Part shown: piece by piece, positions 25,036 through 36,474 of the stretch | Numbering within the stretch: the first letter of the stretch is position 1 | How the letters are laid out: every line of letters begins with the position of its first letter | Source of the DNA: Dallia pectoralis | Taxonomy: Eukaryota; Chordata; Actinopteri; Esociformes; Umbridae | Length of the DNA stretch: 64,000 nt | Reading direction: 5' to 3' | Assembly: GCA_029465975.1 (NCBI GenBank) | Contig: CM055754.1 | Location: 3,026,555-3,090,554 of the forward strand | Translations under genes and position numbers: made by a program | The notes under the pieces: model-generated | Told to the model about the DNA's origin: nothing | What the model saw: only the letters and a program-made list of their open reading frames with translations | Database searches by the model: none

Positions 25036-27259
25036 TTAAATCAATTTCTTAAGAAGTGTCGAGTTTTTTGCACATCAGTCATGTGATACCAGAAGAGTGG
25101 CTTCGAAAATGTTCCGCACATTTCTGCGCAGATAATCGCAGAGATTCAGAGTCTCTAAGGTGCAGCCAGTCTCTGAAGTGCAAATAGTATCCGAATTGCA
25201 GGTCTGTGGAGGGAGACAGCCATGCTTAGCGGTTCTGATTGCAGCCTGATGACCTGGCGGTGTTCCTAGTTTCCTGATGCTTCGATAGCGCATGTCAGAT
25301 GGCAACCGAGTGAACTCGAGGATCTTTCTTCCTCAGACACCTGTCTGTGTGTAGATGTCTTTAAAGGCAGGTGATATGTAAGGCCAGCAGCACCACACTC
25401 TAGAGTCTTCTGGTCGAGGAAGGTCGAGGAAGGCTGATGTTTTAACTGCAGTATTCAGGTGGTGTGAGGAGGAAACAAAGAACGACCAGGACTAGGATTA
25501 CCAGATTGGATAAAGACTTCAAATGAAACGATTTGTAACATCAGTAACGTTTCTTTGATAAAGACTTTAAAATTGAGTGTCATCTGACAATAAATAAACA
25601 GGGTGTAAGAATAAGATGTGCATTGCTGTGTAAAAATGCTGAAACAAGAGGTCTCAATGTTGACAGGATCTGCGTTCCAATGTGTCGTTACGTTAAGTTG
25701 CTCAAAGTGCAATTTTATATGACTATTGATTAAATAAATCATGTATATGCAAATAAGTAGCCCATATGTCTATCAAATACTATTCACAAGAAGTCTTGTC
25801 CATTATCTATTATTGTCAAAACACTAGCAGGTATTGTTTCAATATTTTCTCGTGAAAAAAGCTGCACGACCAAAATGTTTGTCCTCATTGCCATTCGCTC
25901 ATGTTCTCTCATAATACAATTGTGTATGTCAATATTTGACGGTTATATATTTTTTACATTACCCGTTTACCCCACATCTTTCTCATTATGAATGTCGCTG
26001 ACGAGAGACTGGCTGTCAGAGCACCTCGGTTTAATGAATGTTGTACAATGTCACCTGCTGGGGAAATCAAGCCAGTGTTTGACAAGAATCCCAACAATTA
26101 CAAACACGTTTACTCATTAAAGACGACGAGGATACGTTTATCAGTGTCTGTTTTGGATATGATTTGTGCTTGTGGATGTATCCCAATGCTCTGGAGAGTA
26201 TTATATGTATTGGTGTTCAGTAATGACCAACTCTTGTCTAATTTTTTTGGTTATGTTTTCATACGACGGTACATGCAACACCTTGAAGCATCAATAGGGG
26301 GCAGTAAGGACAAATGCATTATGTAAAATTACCCCAGTCATCCAGTGGTCTCCGGGTTACATTTGCAAGCAAAACCACGACACTGATGTCTCCAAAAATG
26401 GACAACAAAAGACGTAGGTGTCTTGCATCTCTTTGGGAGACTGTATAAACCAAACAGGTAAACCGATGAACATTAACATGTTGAGGGAATGAAACACGGA
26501 TGGTAATTCCCTTTAAAAATAATAGACATTGAAGGCCTACAGAAGATTGATAGAGACAGAGTAGGCTATACATTTTACACACTAAATTACTTGCCATACA
26601 TGTCAATAGTTGCAGCAAATTGGTATGATTTGGTAAAACATATTAATACTTGTGTGCAGATCTCTCTGTGTTACTTTGCTATCACCTCTATAATGGATAC
26701 ATCTCACGCAGGTTATAACATAAAAACAGCAAACACATTTAATATTGAATGTTATGTATTATAAGAATATAACATGGTCGCATTTGAATAATTTATAAAG
26801 ATGGGCTGGAACACTATATGTGACGTATTCGCTGTACTCAAGTTCCCCCACAGATCTTAAAACCAAACATTGAGGTATGCAATTTCCACCAAGTGATGCA
26901 TCAGGGGACAGGGACCTGATATAATGCGGTGTTGGAAATGGACAGGACCGCAGCTCTGAGAGCGCTGGACGTCCCAAGACGACAACAATAATGGTATTAC
27001 TCTCCCCTCTCTCTTTTGGAGACTGGCCACTGATGGCTTGCGGAGTGGCTGTTTGTTTTTTCTGGCGATAAAACCGTCCAGCGTGCATCCGGTTTAACCC
27101 GCAGTCCTTTATATTCAGAGCCATGTTAAACGATTAGATGTGTGTGAAAAATAAAACCGTTTTCTTGTTTTTGTGTACAGACAACGAATAAACTGTGAAA
27201 TTGTTTATTAGAAGTGCTACTTGCATTTTGCGAAGACGATTTAATTCAATATACTCTCA
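25036..27259. other. non-coding DNA, no gene seen
   Basis: AT-leaning DNA. AATAGGGGGCAGTA at 26293-26306 is a partial CTCF-like match. Frames at 25988-26326 (112 codons) and 26759-27124 (minus, 121 codons) have no recognisable domain. Confidence 0.45.
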
Positions 27260-27260
27260 T

Positions 27261-28000
27261 CGGACACATCATTAGGTACACCTTTTCAGCTGCTTGTTTC
27301 TGCATCTAATCAGCCAATCACGTGGCAGCAACCCGATACGTTTAAGCGTGCAGAGCAAGACGATCATGCTGTTGATCATGATGTTCGAACCAAGCATCAG
27401 AATGAAGAAGACAGGCGATGGAAGTGACTTTGAACTTGACATGGTCGTCGGTTCCAGCTGGTTCGAGTATTTTGGCAAGTGCTGATCTGCTAGAATTTCC
27501 CGGCACCGCCATCTCTAGGGTTTACAGAGAAAAGGCAGAAAACGAAAACAAATATTCAGTGAGTGGCAGTTCTCCGGGCAAAAGCGCCTTGCTGATGATG
27601 GTGGTTGGGAGAGAATTGCCGGACTTGCCCTCGCTGATAGAGAGGCAACGGGTACTCAAATAAACACTTGTTACCACCAAGATATGCAGAAGAGAATTTC
27701 TGAATGCACAACACATAGGACCTCCAAGCAGATGGACTACAGCAGCAGAAGACCACACCGGGTGCCACTCCTGTCAGCTAAGAACAGGAAACCGAGGCTC
27801 CAATTTGCACGAGCCCACCAAAAATTGGACAACATAAGATTGGAAAAACGTCCCCTGGTCTGAAGAGCCTTGATTTCAGCTGTAACATTCAGATGGTCGG
27901 GTCAGGATTTGACATAAACAACTGGAAAGCATGGATCCATCCTGTCTTGTCTCAACAGTGGTGGTGGTATTTTTCACATTTGCACTGTTCATGTACGCTC
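27261..28000 (+). pseudogene. broken Tc1-like transposon with transposase remnant
   Basis: A left end CGGACACATCATTAGGTACA matches the terminal inverted repeat of a widespread vertebrate Tc1/mariner family. The decayed transposase follows from an ATG at 27402 (MKKTGDGSDFELDMVVG). A deletion near 27460 shifts the frame. ISRVYREKAE follows in a second frame (about 27513-27660), and SSRRPHRVPLLSAKNRK in a third (27741-27791), which ends at a frameshift in an A run near 27823. In the family WSDES carries a catalytic aspartate. Here the codon has become GAA (Glu), and a TGA follows two codons later. Homology fades near 27970 after a deletion, and no right terminal repeat is found. It cannot encode a working transposase. 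Named from memory of the family. Confidence 0.85.
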
Positions 28001-28149
28001 AAAAATGTGTGTCCTAAATGCTGCAGCTATGGGTCAGAACAAACAAACAATAAACCTGCTTCAGATTCTGGCATTGTATTTAACATTAGATTAGCCACAT
28101 TAGCATTAGCATGCACTAGCTAATAAAGCGCTGCCTATTTAACACAAAT

Positions 28150-28225
28150 AGCCTGCTCATTTTCAACCTCTATGAGACTGATTTTCAACCTCCATGAGAC
28201 TGATTTTCAACCTGCGATGAGACGG
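28150..28225. repeat. 22-bp tandem repeat, 3 copies
   Basis: GATTTTCAACCTC followed by ATGAGACT occurs three times in a row with minor changes (CTCTATGAGA, CTCCATGAGA, CTGCGATGAGA). Confidence 0.85.
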
Positions 28226-28270
28226 TCATCTAATAAAGTTGTTATAAGAATAAGATATGACCGACAATGA

Positions 28271-28350
28271 TCTACGTAGATAAGCATGTAAACACTGTAT
28301 AAAATGCTTATCTACGTAGATAAGCATGTAAACACTGTATAAAATGCTTC
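28271..28350. repeat. 40-bp tandem duplication with 24-bp palindrome at the join
   Basis: Two copies of a 40-bp unit (28271-28310 and 28311-28350) differ only at the last base. The junction forms a perfect 24-bp palindrome at 28304-28327 with half-site ATGCTTATCTAC. Each unit contains a TGTAAACA forkhead-type motif and a GATAA motif. Confidence 0.95.
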
Positions 28351-29435
28351 TGCAGTTACAATGAACAAGAAAAGCGCATAACTGATGCTTGTCACTCTCT
28401 TGGCTCTGAGCTCAGATACGATCGCTACACAGAGTGCGGCTGACTCTCTGTGCGGGTCTACAGGGACCCAGTTTGTCCTATTGATGTATCTATTAAGGCT
28501 CTGTCAGACCCGCTCTTGACAGACACGTTAGGCGTGTGACTAGTCTTTCCTCTCTGCCTCATATTCCTCTTTTCTTCTCCTCCAGCCTGCCGTCTTATTT
28601 GTTAAATTGACATCAGTGCTGACAACCAGGCAAGAAAGAGACACATTTTATGTACGAACAACTTGGATGATATTTAAATTCTACCAACCGCCACTCGAGC
28701 TGCCATTCTTCTGTCTCCTACATCCTTAGTTATTTTTGCTTGCATTTAAAAAAATCTGTTAGTGAACGGTGATGCAATTTGAAGAGGACGGCATGCAAGC
28801 AGTTGTCTGACAAAGTACTCATCACATCTCCCTCTCGTCCACAAGATTGATCTTGGCACTTTGAACTCTTGGTCAAACTAGCAAGATTAAGACACAGTGT
28901 TCATTTCGCTGAGGCAGATTGATGGGACGTATCATGTCAGAGACCCCAACTCTTCCAACTGGCATTCTATTGTATTTAAAATGTATTTACATCGGCAGAG
29001 ATACAGAATAACAGAAAAATGCTCAGGAAGTTATTATAAATGAATCAGTATTCATTATGTTTGAAATGTTGTCGTGTATTGTCATGAATATGTACGAACA
29101 CGGTAATTAGTTTCATTGATTAAGAGAAAGGCGTTATATGATGTCTGCTATACAAACAGAGTGGCGAATGGGTACAATACAGAATTTGGACCACTCACCT
29201 AAAGGGCTTTGTAGAAGGCTCAAATAAAAGTTTCACACCGGACGGCCTGACACATGTCCTTAATGAGTTATGTGAAAATGAATGCTATGTTGCAGGAAGC
29301 CTGAAATGACAGATATGGCTTGAGCTAACGGAGCAGAAGTGCTTTAATCTGTCTTTAAAAAATCTAATTCATTGAATTAACCACAACATTTTGTGGAAAT
29401 TTCAGAGCGCAAATATTGTAAAAAAAAATGTTTCT
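28351..29435. other. non-coding DNA, partly CNE-like
   Basis: No gene or named repeat. Parts at about 28560-28960 and 29240-29345 have the compact, repeat-free texture of conserved non-coding DNA, but this is not testable here. Confidence 0.35.
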
Positions 29436-29439
29436 GTCA

Positions 29440-29745
29440 AATGTAGTGCAAGTGGTACCCTGAAAAGAGAATGTAGGAAAGCTGAACGTAAGTGGAGAGA
29501 GACTAAGCCTCAAATCCACTATGACATCTATAAACAAAACCTTTGTACCTTCAGCCTTGAGTTACGCAGGGCTGGACGGCAACATTTATGGGAAATGATT
29601 AACAAGAACATCAACAGTACAGTACCCTGTTTGCCACGGTCGACAAGCTTACCAACCCCCTAAAGCAGATAGCACCGGGCACTCTTGTCCACTGCGAAAT
29701 GAAATTAATTGACTTGTGTCTTTAGTGAAAAATACCGTCTATAAA
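29440..29745 (+). mobile_element. non-LTR retrotransposon (LINE) fragment
   Basis: An open stretch translates to CRKAERKWRETKPQIHYDIY, then LELRRAGRQHLWEMINKNIN and LFATV-like residues, ending near LTNPLKQIAPGTL in a shifted phase. This is the linker between endonuclease and reverse transcriptase domains in a common teleost LINE lineage (CR1/L2/Rex1-like, from memory). The reading frame closes at 29661 and recognisable sequence continues in another frame to about 29745. Neither the endonuclease nor the reverse transcriptase core is present, so it is a dead 5'- and 3'-truncated piece. Confidence 0.7.
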
Positions 29746-30407
29746 TTCACTTTGTGTATGTTCTTTTCAAACTGAGATTTGATATCATCCTAACTCAAGC
29801 ACCCGAGGTTTCTATTTTCGGTTCCTTCTCTTTCTGTCTCTCTCAAACAGACAGAGATCACACTCACAATCTGATTATACGATTAGATAAAGAGCGCCGT
29901 CTCTCCTCAGTCTTGCCTTGTTCTCCAGACTCACTAATGAAGAACACGACCAGGCCCTAATTTGACACTCCGGCTCGTCTTCCGGGTCCGCCTGTGACAG
30001 TTTGGCTAAGTTACGCTAATGACATTGTCTATATTTATTTGGTCGAGTGAAGGCACAATCTCACTCCGTCATACGGACTGGCACATGTAAAATGAACGCC
30101 AGGAACGCAATTACAGTCTGAAAGCGGCAGACGTGCCACTCGCTCGCTAAGGGCTTGGTTAAATAAACACGAGTAGAAATGTGGTGAAAAGGATGTCTCA
30201 TGGAAATAATACGATTGATTCTACGCAGTCCTGAAATAGGCAACTCACTTCAACATATTTCCAATGTCTTTTCGTTGTTTGTTCTGTTTGACGGTGTGAG
30301 GTTTTCACTGTCTTCGTAAAGACTACAGCCTGCTGGGAGCCCAACTTCCTTGTCCCCGTGCTCATGGTAAGCATTACACAGAAGGAGATGATGGTGTCAG
30401 GACTGCA
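29746..30407. other. non-coding DNA, no gene seen
   Basis: Repeat-free DNA leading into the inverted-duplicate block at 30408. The 29925-30060 part looks CNE-like. No coding region recognised. Confidence 0.4.
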
Positions 30408-30533
30408 GAGATGCCTATCATTTTGGCCATTTATTCATAATTTCCTGCATTGGAATGGCAACGGTGACATATATTGACACTTTGTCCTCCTGTCGGCAGA
30501 CACCAGCCACAGGCATAGTTTATCAATGCTTTG
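30408..30533 (+). other. copy A of a 127-bp inverted duplicated element
   Basis: This block matches the reverse complement of 42890-43016 with about 10 differences in 127 positions (one of them a gap). Shared strings include CTGCATTGGAATGGCAAC, ATATTGACACTTTGTCC and AGACACCAGCCACAGGCATA. Similarity stops abruptly at both ends. The block contains no simple repeat, long ORF or terminal inverted repeat. The downstream flank to about 30760 (with ATTTGCAT) also looks conserved by eye. It may be a duplicated enhancer or an unnamed ancient repeat. Confidence 0.9.
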
Positions 30534-31360
30534 AGACCTCCATTATGTTATAGGTGAAATGTGCAGGCATGGCCCTGACTCTCAATGTCTGCCTGGGATT
30601 GCCTACTCAAATATAACTGCCAGTAGCTTAGGACATGAGCAAGGAGATTTGCATGTTTGCCACTATTTGAAAGAAAACCCTTTTACGTTTCTAGAGATCA
30701 TGCGGAACTACTGCAGGGCAATTTCACAAAATATATCTGACAATTAAAGGCACATTTTAGTTTTTTGGGCATCCTGTTTGAAATGCCTTAGAAGGGCCAT
30801 GTATTAAGATAGAAAGCATGGGAGACTATAGATGTTGTCCAATAGGTGACACGTTATTAAGTGCGTGTGTGTGTGTGTCCGAATTCCGATGCATAAACTG
30901 AACCAGAGAGCTACAGAATATTCCGGAGTAGGACTCCCAATGGTCCCTCACATTTGTGATCAAGTGACCTCCAGGTGGGTGAGTCGGCCAATGCTACACT
31001 TACAACTGGATAACCATGGAGGACATTCCACGCTACTGTGGTAATAAACAGAAAGGCGTGCACGCTCCGAGCCCTAGCTGGACGTTTACGAACACGCGTG
31101 CACAACAGAAACCGCACACGCAAAGTGAACAACAAACTATTTACACGCCACGTACAATGATGCCATTTAGGAACACTCCAGGCACAGTCCCCTGCACAAG
31201 ATTGTGCAGCTTATGCCAATTCCACTGGCAGTCTGTTTCTGTTATAAAGCAGACAGTGACGGCACAAGTGGCGCTGCTGACGGGAGACTCCTTGTGTGGC
31301 ACAGAGTACAACATGTCTGGCCCAGTCAGTGATGTATATTGGTAGGTGACTGGTGGCAAG
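30534..31360. other. non-coding DNA, no gene seen
   Basis: The DNA downstream of copy A is free of simple repeats except for a short TG run at about 30865-30878. A 109-codon frame at 31016-31345 has no recognisable domain. Confidence 0.4.
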
Positions 31361-31593
31361 AGCAGAGGGGGGAGGACTAGAACAGGACTGGGGAGTAGGA
31401 GTAAACAGGAGCAGAGAGGAGAGGACTAGAACAGGACTGGGGAGTAGGAGTAAACAGGAGCAGAGAGGAGAGGACTAGAACAGGACTGGGGAGTAGGAGT
31501 AAACAGGAGCAGAGAGGAGAGGACTAGAACAGGACTGGGGAGTAGGAGTAAACAGGAGCAGAGAGGAGAGGACTAGAACAGGACTGGGGAATA
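31361..31593. repeat. 49-bp tandem repeat, about 4.6 copies
   Basis: AGGACTAGAAC recurs at 31373, 31422, 31471, 31520 and 31569. The copies are almost identical and purine-rich, containing GGACTGGGGAGTAGGAGTAA. Confidence 0.97.
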
Positions 31594-31812
31594 GGAGGAA
31601 TGGGAACAAAAGTAGAGGGAACGAGAGAAGGGAAAAACAGGACTAGAGGGAACAAGATTAGAAAAAACAGCATTAGGAGACACGAGTAAAATAAACCGGA
31701 GTAGAGGGAACCGGAGCAGAGGGAACTGAAGAAGAAGAAACAGGACTAGAGGAAAGGGGACTAGAGGGAACAGGAGTACAGGGAACAGAACTAGAGGGAG
31801 CAGGTGTAGAGT
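31594..31812. repeat. degenerate purine-rich minisatellite
   Basis: Irregular units of the type ACTAGAGGGAACAGG continue from the 49-bp array and are more diverged. They probably represent the older part of the same purine-rich array. Confidence 0.8.
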
Positions 31813-33490
31813 TTTTTTTACCTGGCAATGGACATGGCACTTTATGTCAAACGAGTGCCCAACAACCGTTATTTTCCTTCAGTGTATACATGGAGCAGTT
31901 CTGCATGTATTAATACGTCATGCGTTACCACTTATTCCACTCCAGTACACAATAAAAATACCTTGTCTTTAGACATCCCTGGCCGCAGGACGTATCTGTC
32001 AGTTTTCCACATTGCCTCGGAAAGGGCGATAAGCAACGTTTAAGAATTTCCCCTGCATGCAAAAATGATTACCTCCAATGGAAATCTGGCCAATAGACTA
32101 GACTCGTTAATCTAGAAAATACTAACGTAGTGTAAAAAAAGCGAGCACCCAGATCTGTCACCCAGCGTTTCTGGCAGCTGGTACGCTGGCCTCTCTCAGC
32201 TTCTGGGCCGGCCTCTACTCAGCTCCGGATGGTCCGGCAGAGGTAGGTGCCTGGAAGCGGAGGGCGATTTTACAGCAGGGTCGGCGTGGAGCCAAATAGA
32301 GCAGCAGAGATGGAAAGAGTTCAGGAAGTGTTGTTTGTGATTGCATTGATTGATTATATTAAAACTACAAGTATTAGTTGCCGAGACGTTTAAAACAATG
32401 TCTCATGTCAAATTCTATTCAGTTACTTCATATTAATGTTGAAACACAAGTAGCAAGTTTTTCTTCCTCCACTGTGCACCACATCGGGGTCAAACTAGTG
32501 TTTTATTTAGCTTTAGCACATTCTTGCCTGTGACAACATTCCAGCAGGTTGAGACTCCCATATAAAGTACAGCTAGAGAACATAACAATGTTTCAAGCAT
32601 TTGAGTCACGCTAAAGGAACCAATTGGATAACCCCATTTGTGGTATTTGAAACTGTTGAGTGAATATATGGTTAAGTTTTTACACTCGTCCATATAACTC
32701 GCTACACAGCATGTTTTGACTCTAAGCAAGACCCTATCATTGACTAGATTGTGATGATAAAGCAATGCTAAGTGTGTAGTGGTGTTTGAGTTTTCCTCAA
32801 CTATTTTCAATGTGATTTAACAACAGCATTTGTTTAATGACAAAACATTTACACCTTGCATTGTAAAACAACTGTCGGATAAAAAAGCATTTGAAAAACC
32901 GATGTAGTAAACGTAGTGTGTCTAATACATGGGGGATTAACACAAAGATATAATCGTTTATTCTTCAAGGTTGGATAGAGACGCCATTATTGTACCGATC
33001 AAATGCATGAAATCAAGTCGCATGAAGTCCTTTTCATCATAGTTTTTTTGTTGTTGTTGCAAAACTCAAACGGCGAGGTTTAGTGACAACCGTACCTTTT
33101 CTGTCTGACTGTCTTTTATTCGTGCGTTACATTTTATTTATTTTTTAAGCGGCTCCTGTTTGGATCTGTAGCACAAAGTGCTGCCAAATAGTGATCATTT
33201 TTAAATCAAGAGACATGAGATCCTTGCAAGCAATCAATTATTGCTCTGATGAACAAATCATATCGTTAACCTTTGTTCTTTTTTATTGTTCTTTTATGTG
33301 CATGGGCAGCATGTAACGGTACTGGCAGTGGCGAACCTAAAATTAGCTAACAACATAACAAACATGATGTCCATTCCAGAAACTTTTCTCAAAGTCACTC
33401 CTCTCGTCTACTGATCTGGCTTTGCCTGGGAGCCGTAAGCTGTGCTCTAACTGTTATTGATAGCCATGTTGTAATTCTGCCCGAGACAGC
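31813..33490. other. non-coding DNA, no gene seen
   Basis: AT-leaning DNA with T-rich runs and a TTGTTGTTGTTG stretch near 33049-33058. No open frame resembles a protein. Confidence 0.45.
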
Positions 33491-33598
33491 GCAGGTGCCC
33501 AGGTAACCCTTGCACAGGTAACCCAGCACAGGTAACCCTTGCACAGGTAACCCAGCACAGGTAACCCAGCACAGGTAACCAGCACAGGTAACCCTTGC
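33491..33598. repeat. 14/15-bp minisatellite with CAGGTAACC core
   Basis: About eight copies of GCACAGGTAACCCA or GCACAGGTAACCCTT alternate irregularly. Each copy holds CAGGTA, the ZEB-type variant E-box. Confidence 0.95.
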
Positions 33599-34289
33599 CT
33601 GCAGTAATCACAGCAACTTTTAGTGATTGGGATACTTGTCTGACAGCGAGTTCCAGGTCGGAGGCAGCTGTTTTACATATAAATGCACCTTTGTCGCCTG
33701 CATTGAAACACTCTGCTGTGTTCGAACATAACAAAGCCCTTGACGTGCATTCATATCAAACGGGATTTATCTTCAAGTTTCCAGACAGTCGTGGTCGTAT
33801 GGTCTTTTGTTTTCCTTTAAACATATTTTTCCCCAGATGTTCGTTGCATCTCGCTCTCGTCAGCCGGTGTTTGAACACGCCGAGATCAGAAGTCAGTTTT
33901 AGATTGAAACCGAGGGAGGATCTACTTGAAATATGTTTAATTGGAATTGGTAGCGTGCTGAGAATGGGGTCATCGCTTATCACACGCCAAACGGGTACTG
34001 TACTACTAAAATACACAGGCTGTATGAGTAAACAAACGCAGAACGGTACCACACTCACACACTTATTTCATTTCTCCGCGTTCGTCTCGGCTACTGGGAA
34101 CTGCATCAGCAAAAAGGAACGTAATGGGCGACAGGCACTCTTTTCGTCACATATCGCACCCTTTCCCTTTTCTAGGGCACTACTACGGCTCGAACGGAGC
34201 ACACTATGAGGGGAACCGAGTGCAGGGTACTCTATAAATCAGTGGTTTAAGAGGATGGCGTATTTCTCACCTCGATAAGCCGCGTGGTG

Positions 34290-34410
34290 CCTGGCTGAGG
34301 TCGGTGTCATGTTGATGAATGGAGTTTATAATTGACTTCATCTACACTGAGCATTCATAATTTCTCCAAAAGCGTAGCAGATGGATGGAAATTGATTAAT
34401 TGAAGCCTTT
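34290..34410. other. candidate conserved non-coding element
   Basis: The block contains GTTTATAATTGACTTCATC, GCATTCATAATTTCTCC and GGAAATTGATTAATTGAAGC, which are dense homeodomain-type AT motifs in a repeat-free context. This is a visual judgement. Confidence 0.3.
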
Positions 34411-34714
34411 TTGTCTTTCGTCAGATGGCGCCTTTTTTTAGAAACACTAACCCTTTAGTTTGTCCATTTCACCGAGCACAGCGGTCTGTGACTCGGCCGC
34501 GGCCCTCCAGCACGCAGATGTGACACAGATTATGATAAGGACAAAAAACCAACAGTCCTCACTTGAGTTCATCTTCTAAATAAATGCGGAAATCCGAATA
34601 GATCCAGGGTACCTAAGTCAACTGTGCTTTGAACGGTCCTATCTTTAGTCCACGTACTAGTACTAATACCCGTGTTCTCCAGGGCCTAGAATCCATAATC
34701 TTGTCAGTGTATCC

Positions 34715-35065
34715 GGAGTTTCGCCCCCAGCTGTTATTAAATCTGTTTTAATGGCACACTAAAATATTCCAGGTCTGAGCACAGTCTGATCAATCTTCCC
34801 TCTGCCCTCTGATTGTTCAGCCAAGGACAATACAGAATCAATTATCATTAATAAAAGCAACCCGGCGACTGGTGACATTTTAGTCAAGTTGTGGCCCCAG
34901 GAGTCATCACCATTTGGATGTAAGTGCACAATGTAGCAGAGTGATGGAGTTATTGTGTGTGCAGATGTCTGTTTACAGTGTAATAACTCCAGAAGCGGGC
35001 ACGATGGAGTCGCACATTATTATGTGATACCTTTTATATTACAGGGACATATCTGACCTTCAAAG
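34715..35065. other. candidate conserved non-coding element
   Basis: Compact, repeat-free DNA with CAGCTGTTATTAAATCTG, ATCAATTATCATTAATAAAA and ACATTATTATGTGATACC. The texture is the most CNE-like in the window. No alignment was available. Confidence 0.35.
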
Positions 35066-35299
35066 GCAGACATCTTCTCAGCTCTACCTATCTGTCTGTC
35101 TGACTCTCTCTCTAACGCTTTTTCTCTGTCTGTCTGACTCTCTGTGTCTCTGTGGAAAAGGTTCCCTTCCAAGCGAGTTGGTACGAGTTCTACCAAGAAA
35201 ATAATTACGGTTGACAGGGAAATTTACAAAAGGATTACGTTACCTCAGAAACCAAGGACAGCTTCTCAAATTAGGTGGATTGAGCGTGCGTTCATATAG

Positions 35300-35417
<118 letters not shown>

Positions 35418-35449
35418 TACCGATGACCTTTACCGATGACCTTTACCTT

Positions 35450-36124
35450 TTCAGTGAAAGCCTTGTAATCATGGAGAATAGGTAGGACAACAAAGCTAAG
35501 CAACTCACACTGAACTCACACTGAACTTTGACCCATTTCACCATATTAGCCATAATCCTCTTGCCATGGTCAGCTGACAGAAGAGTTGAGGAACAAGTAG
35601 TAGCTCTACCTACCCCACCGTCTAATTCCACTGCACTTCAACAAAAAGGAAATGATTCTGTCCTGAATGCTACACTATTCCCTTTGTATTGCCCTGCTGA
35701 CTTAACATAGTGCCAGAGAGAGTGTGGATTTGGGATGCTGACTTAATGTAGTAGCGGATATACTGAGGATTTGTGATGCTGACTTCAGTCACGTCTCATC
35801 TCATTAAATGTGTGTAAGATGGCATTATAAGGTTGTGTAGCGGATTCTAAAACACTACAGTTGTGTGACAATGAAAGAGACCTAAAGATCTGTGACCTTT
35901 CTATCTGACTTTCTACAACAAGTAGCAACAAAAAGGCCAACTTCAAAATTCCACTGTCAGAACTTTTTGGAATTTCTAAAGGTTATAACATTACCAGCAT
36001 TACAAATGGAGCATTTCCGTGCTTCTACCGATCCCATTGCTTACTTTAAATCAGAGGTTCTCAAACTTTCGGGACCAAATCATGAACCAAAACCCCCCGA
36101 AGCCTTCACCATCATGTGTCAGTT
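35450..36124. other. non-coding DNA, no gene seen
   Basis: Ordinary DNA with short partial duplications (AACTCACACTG at 35501-35524). No feature supported. Confidence 0.45.
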
Positions 36125-36470
36125 AGCTAGCTAGCTCGTCTAGGCTTGATGCTGTTAGCTAGCTAGCAATAGCTAGACTTGATGCTGTTAGCTAGCTAGT
36201 CTAGACTTGATGCTGTTAGCTAGCTAGCTATAGCTAGACTTGATGCTGTTAGCTAGCTAGTCTAGACTTGATGCTGCTAGCTAGCAATAGCTAGACTTGA
36301 TGCTGTTAGCTAGCTAGTCTAGACTTGATGCTGTTAGCTAGCTAGCAATAGCTAGACTTGATGCTGTTAGCTAGCTAGTCTAGACTTGATGCTGCTAGCT
36401 AGCTATAGCTAGACTTGATGCTGTTAGCTAGCTAGTCTAGACTTGATGCTGTTAGCTAGTCTAGGTCTGC
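36125..36470. repeat. alternating 33/28-bp tandem array rich in GCTAGC
   Basis: GACTTGATGCTG recurs at 36176, 36204, 36237, 36265, 36294, 36322, 36355, 36383, 36412 and 36440. The spacings alternate 28 and 33 (or 28 and 29), so the true unit is a dimer of about 61 bp. The spacers are runs of the palindromes AGCT, CTAG and GCTAGC, ending in GTCTA or CAATAGCTA. Confidence 0.97.
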
Positions 36471-36474
36471 CGGG

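Noticed and set aside
33595..34209. 204-codon open frame
   Set aside because: No recognisable domain or composition typical of a protein. A 100-codon frame runs antisense to it, and its 3' end overlaps a possible decayed dispersed repeat.
36125..36470. Terminal inverted repeats of a MITE
   Set aside because: The palindromic GCTAGC strings belong to the tandem units themselves. There are no flanking target-site duplications and the array has no internal unique region.
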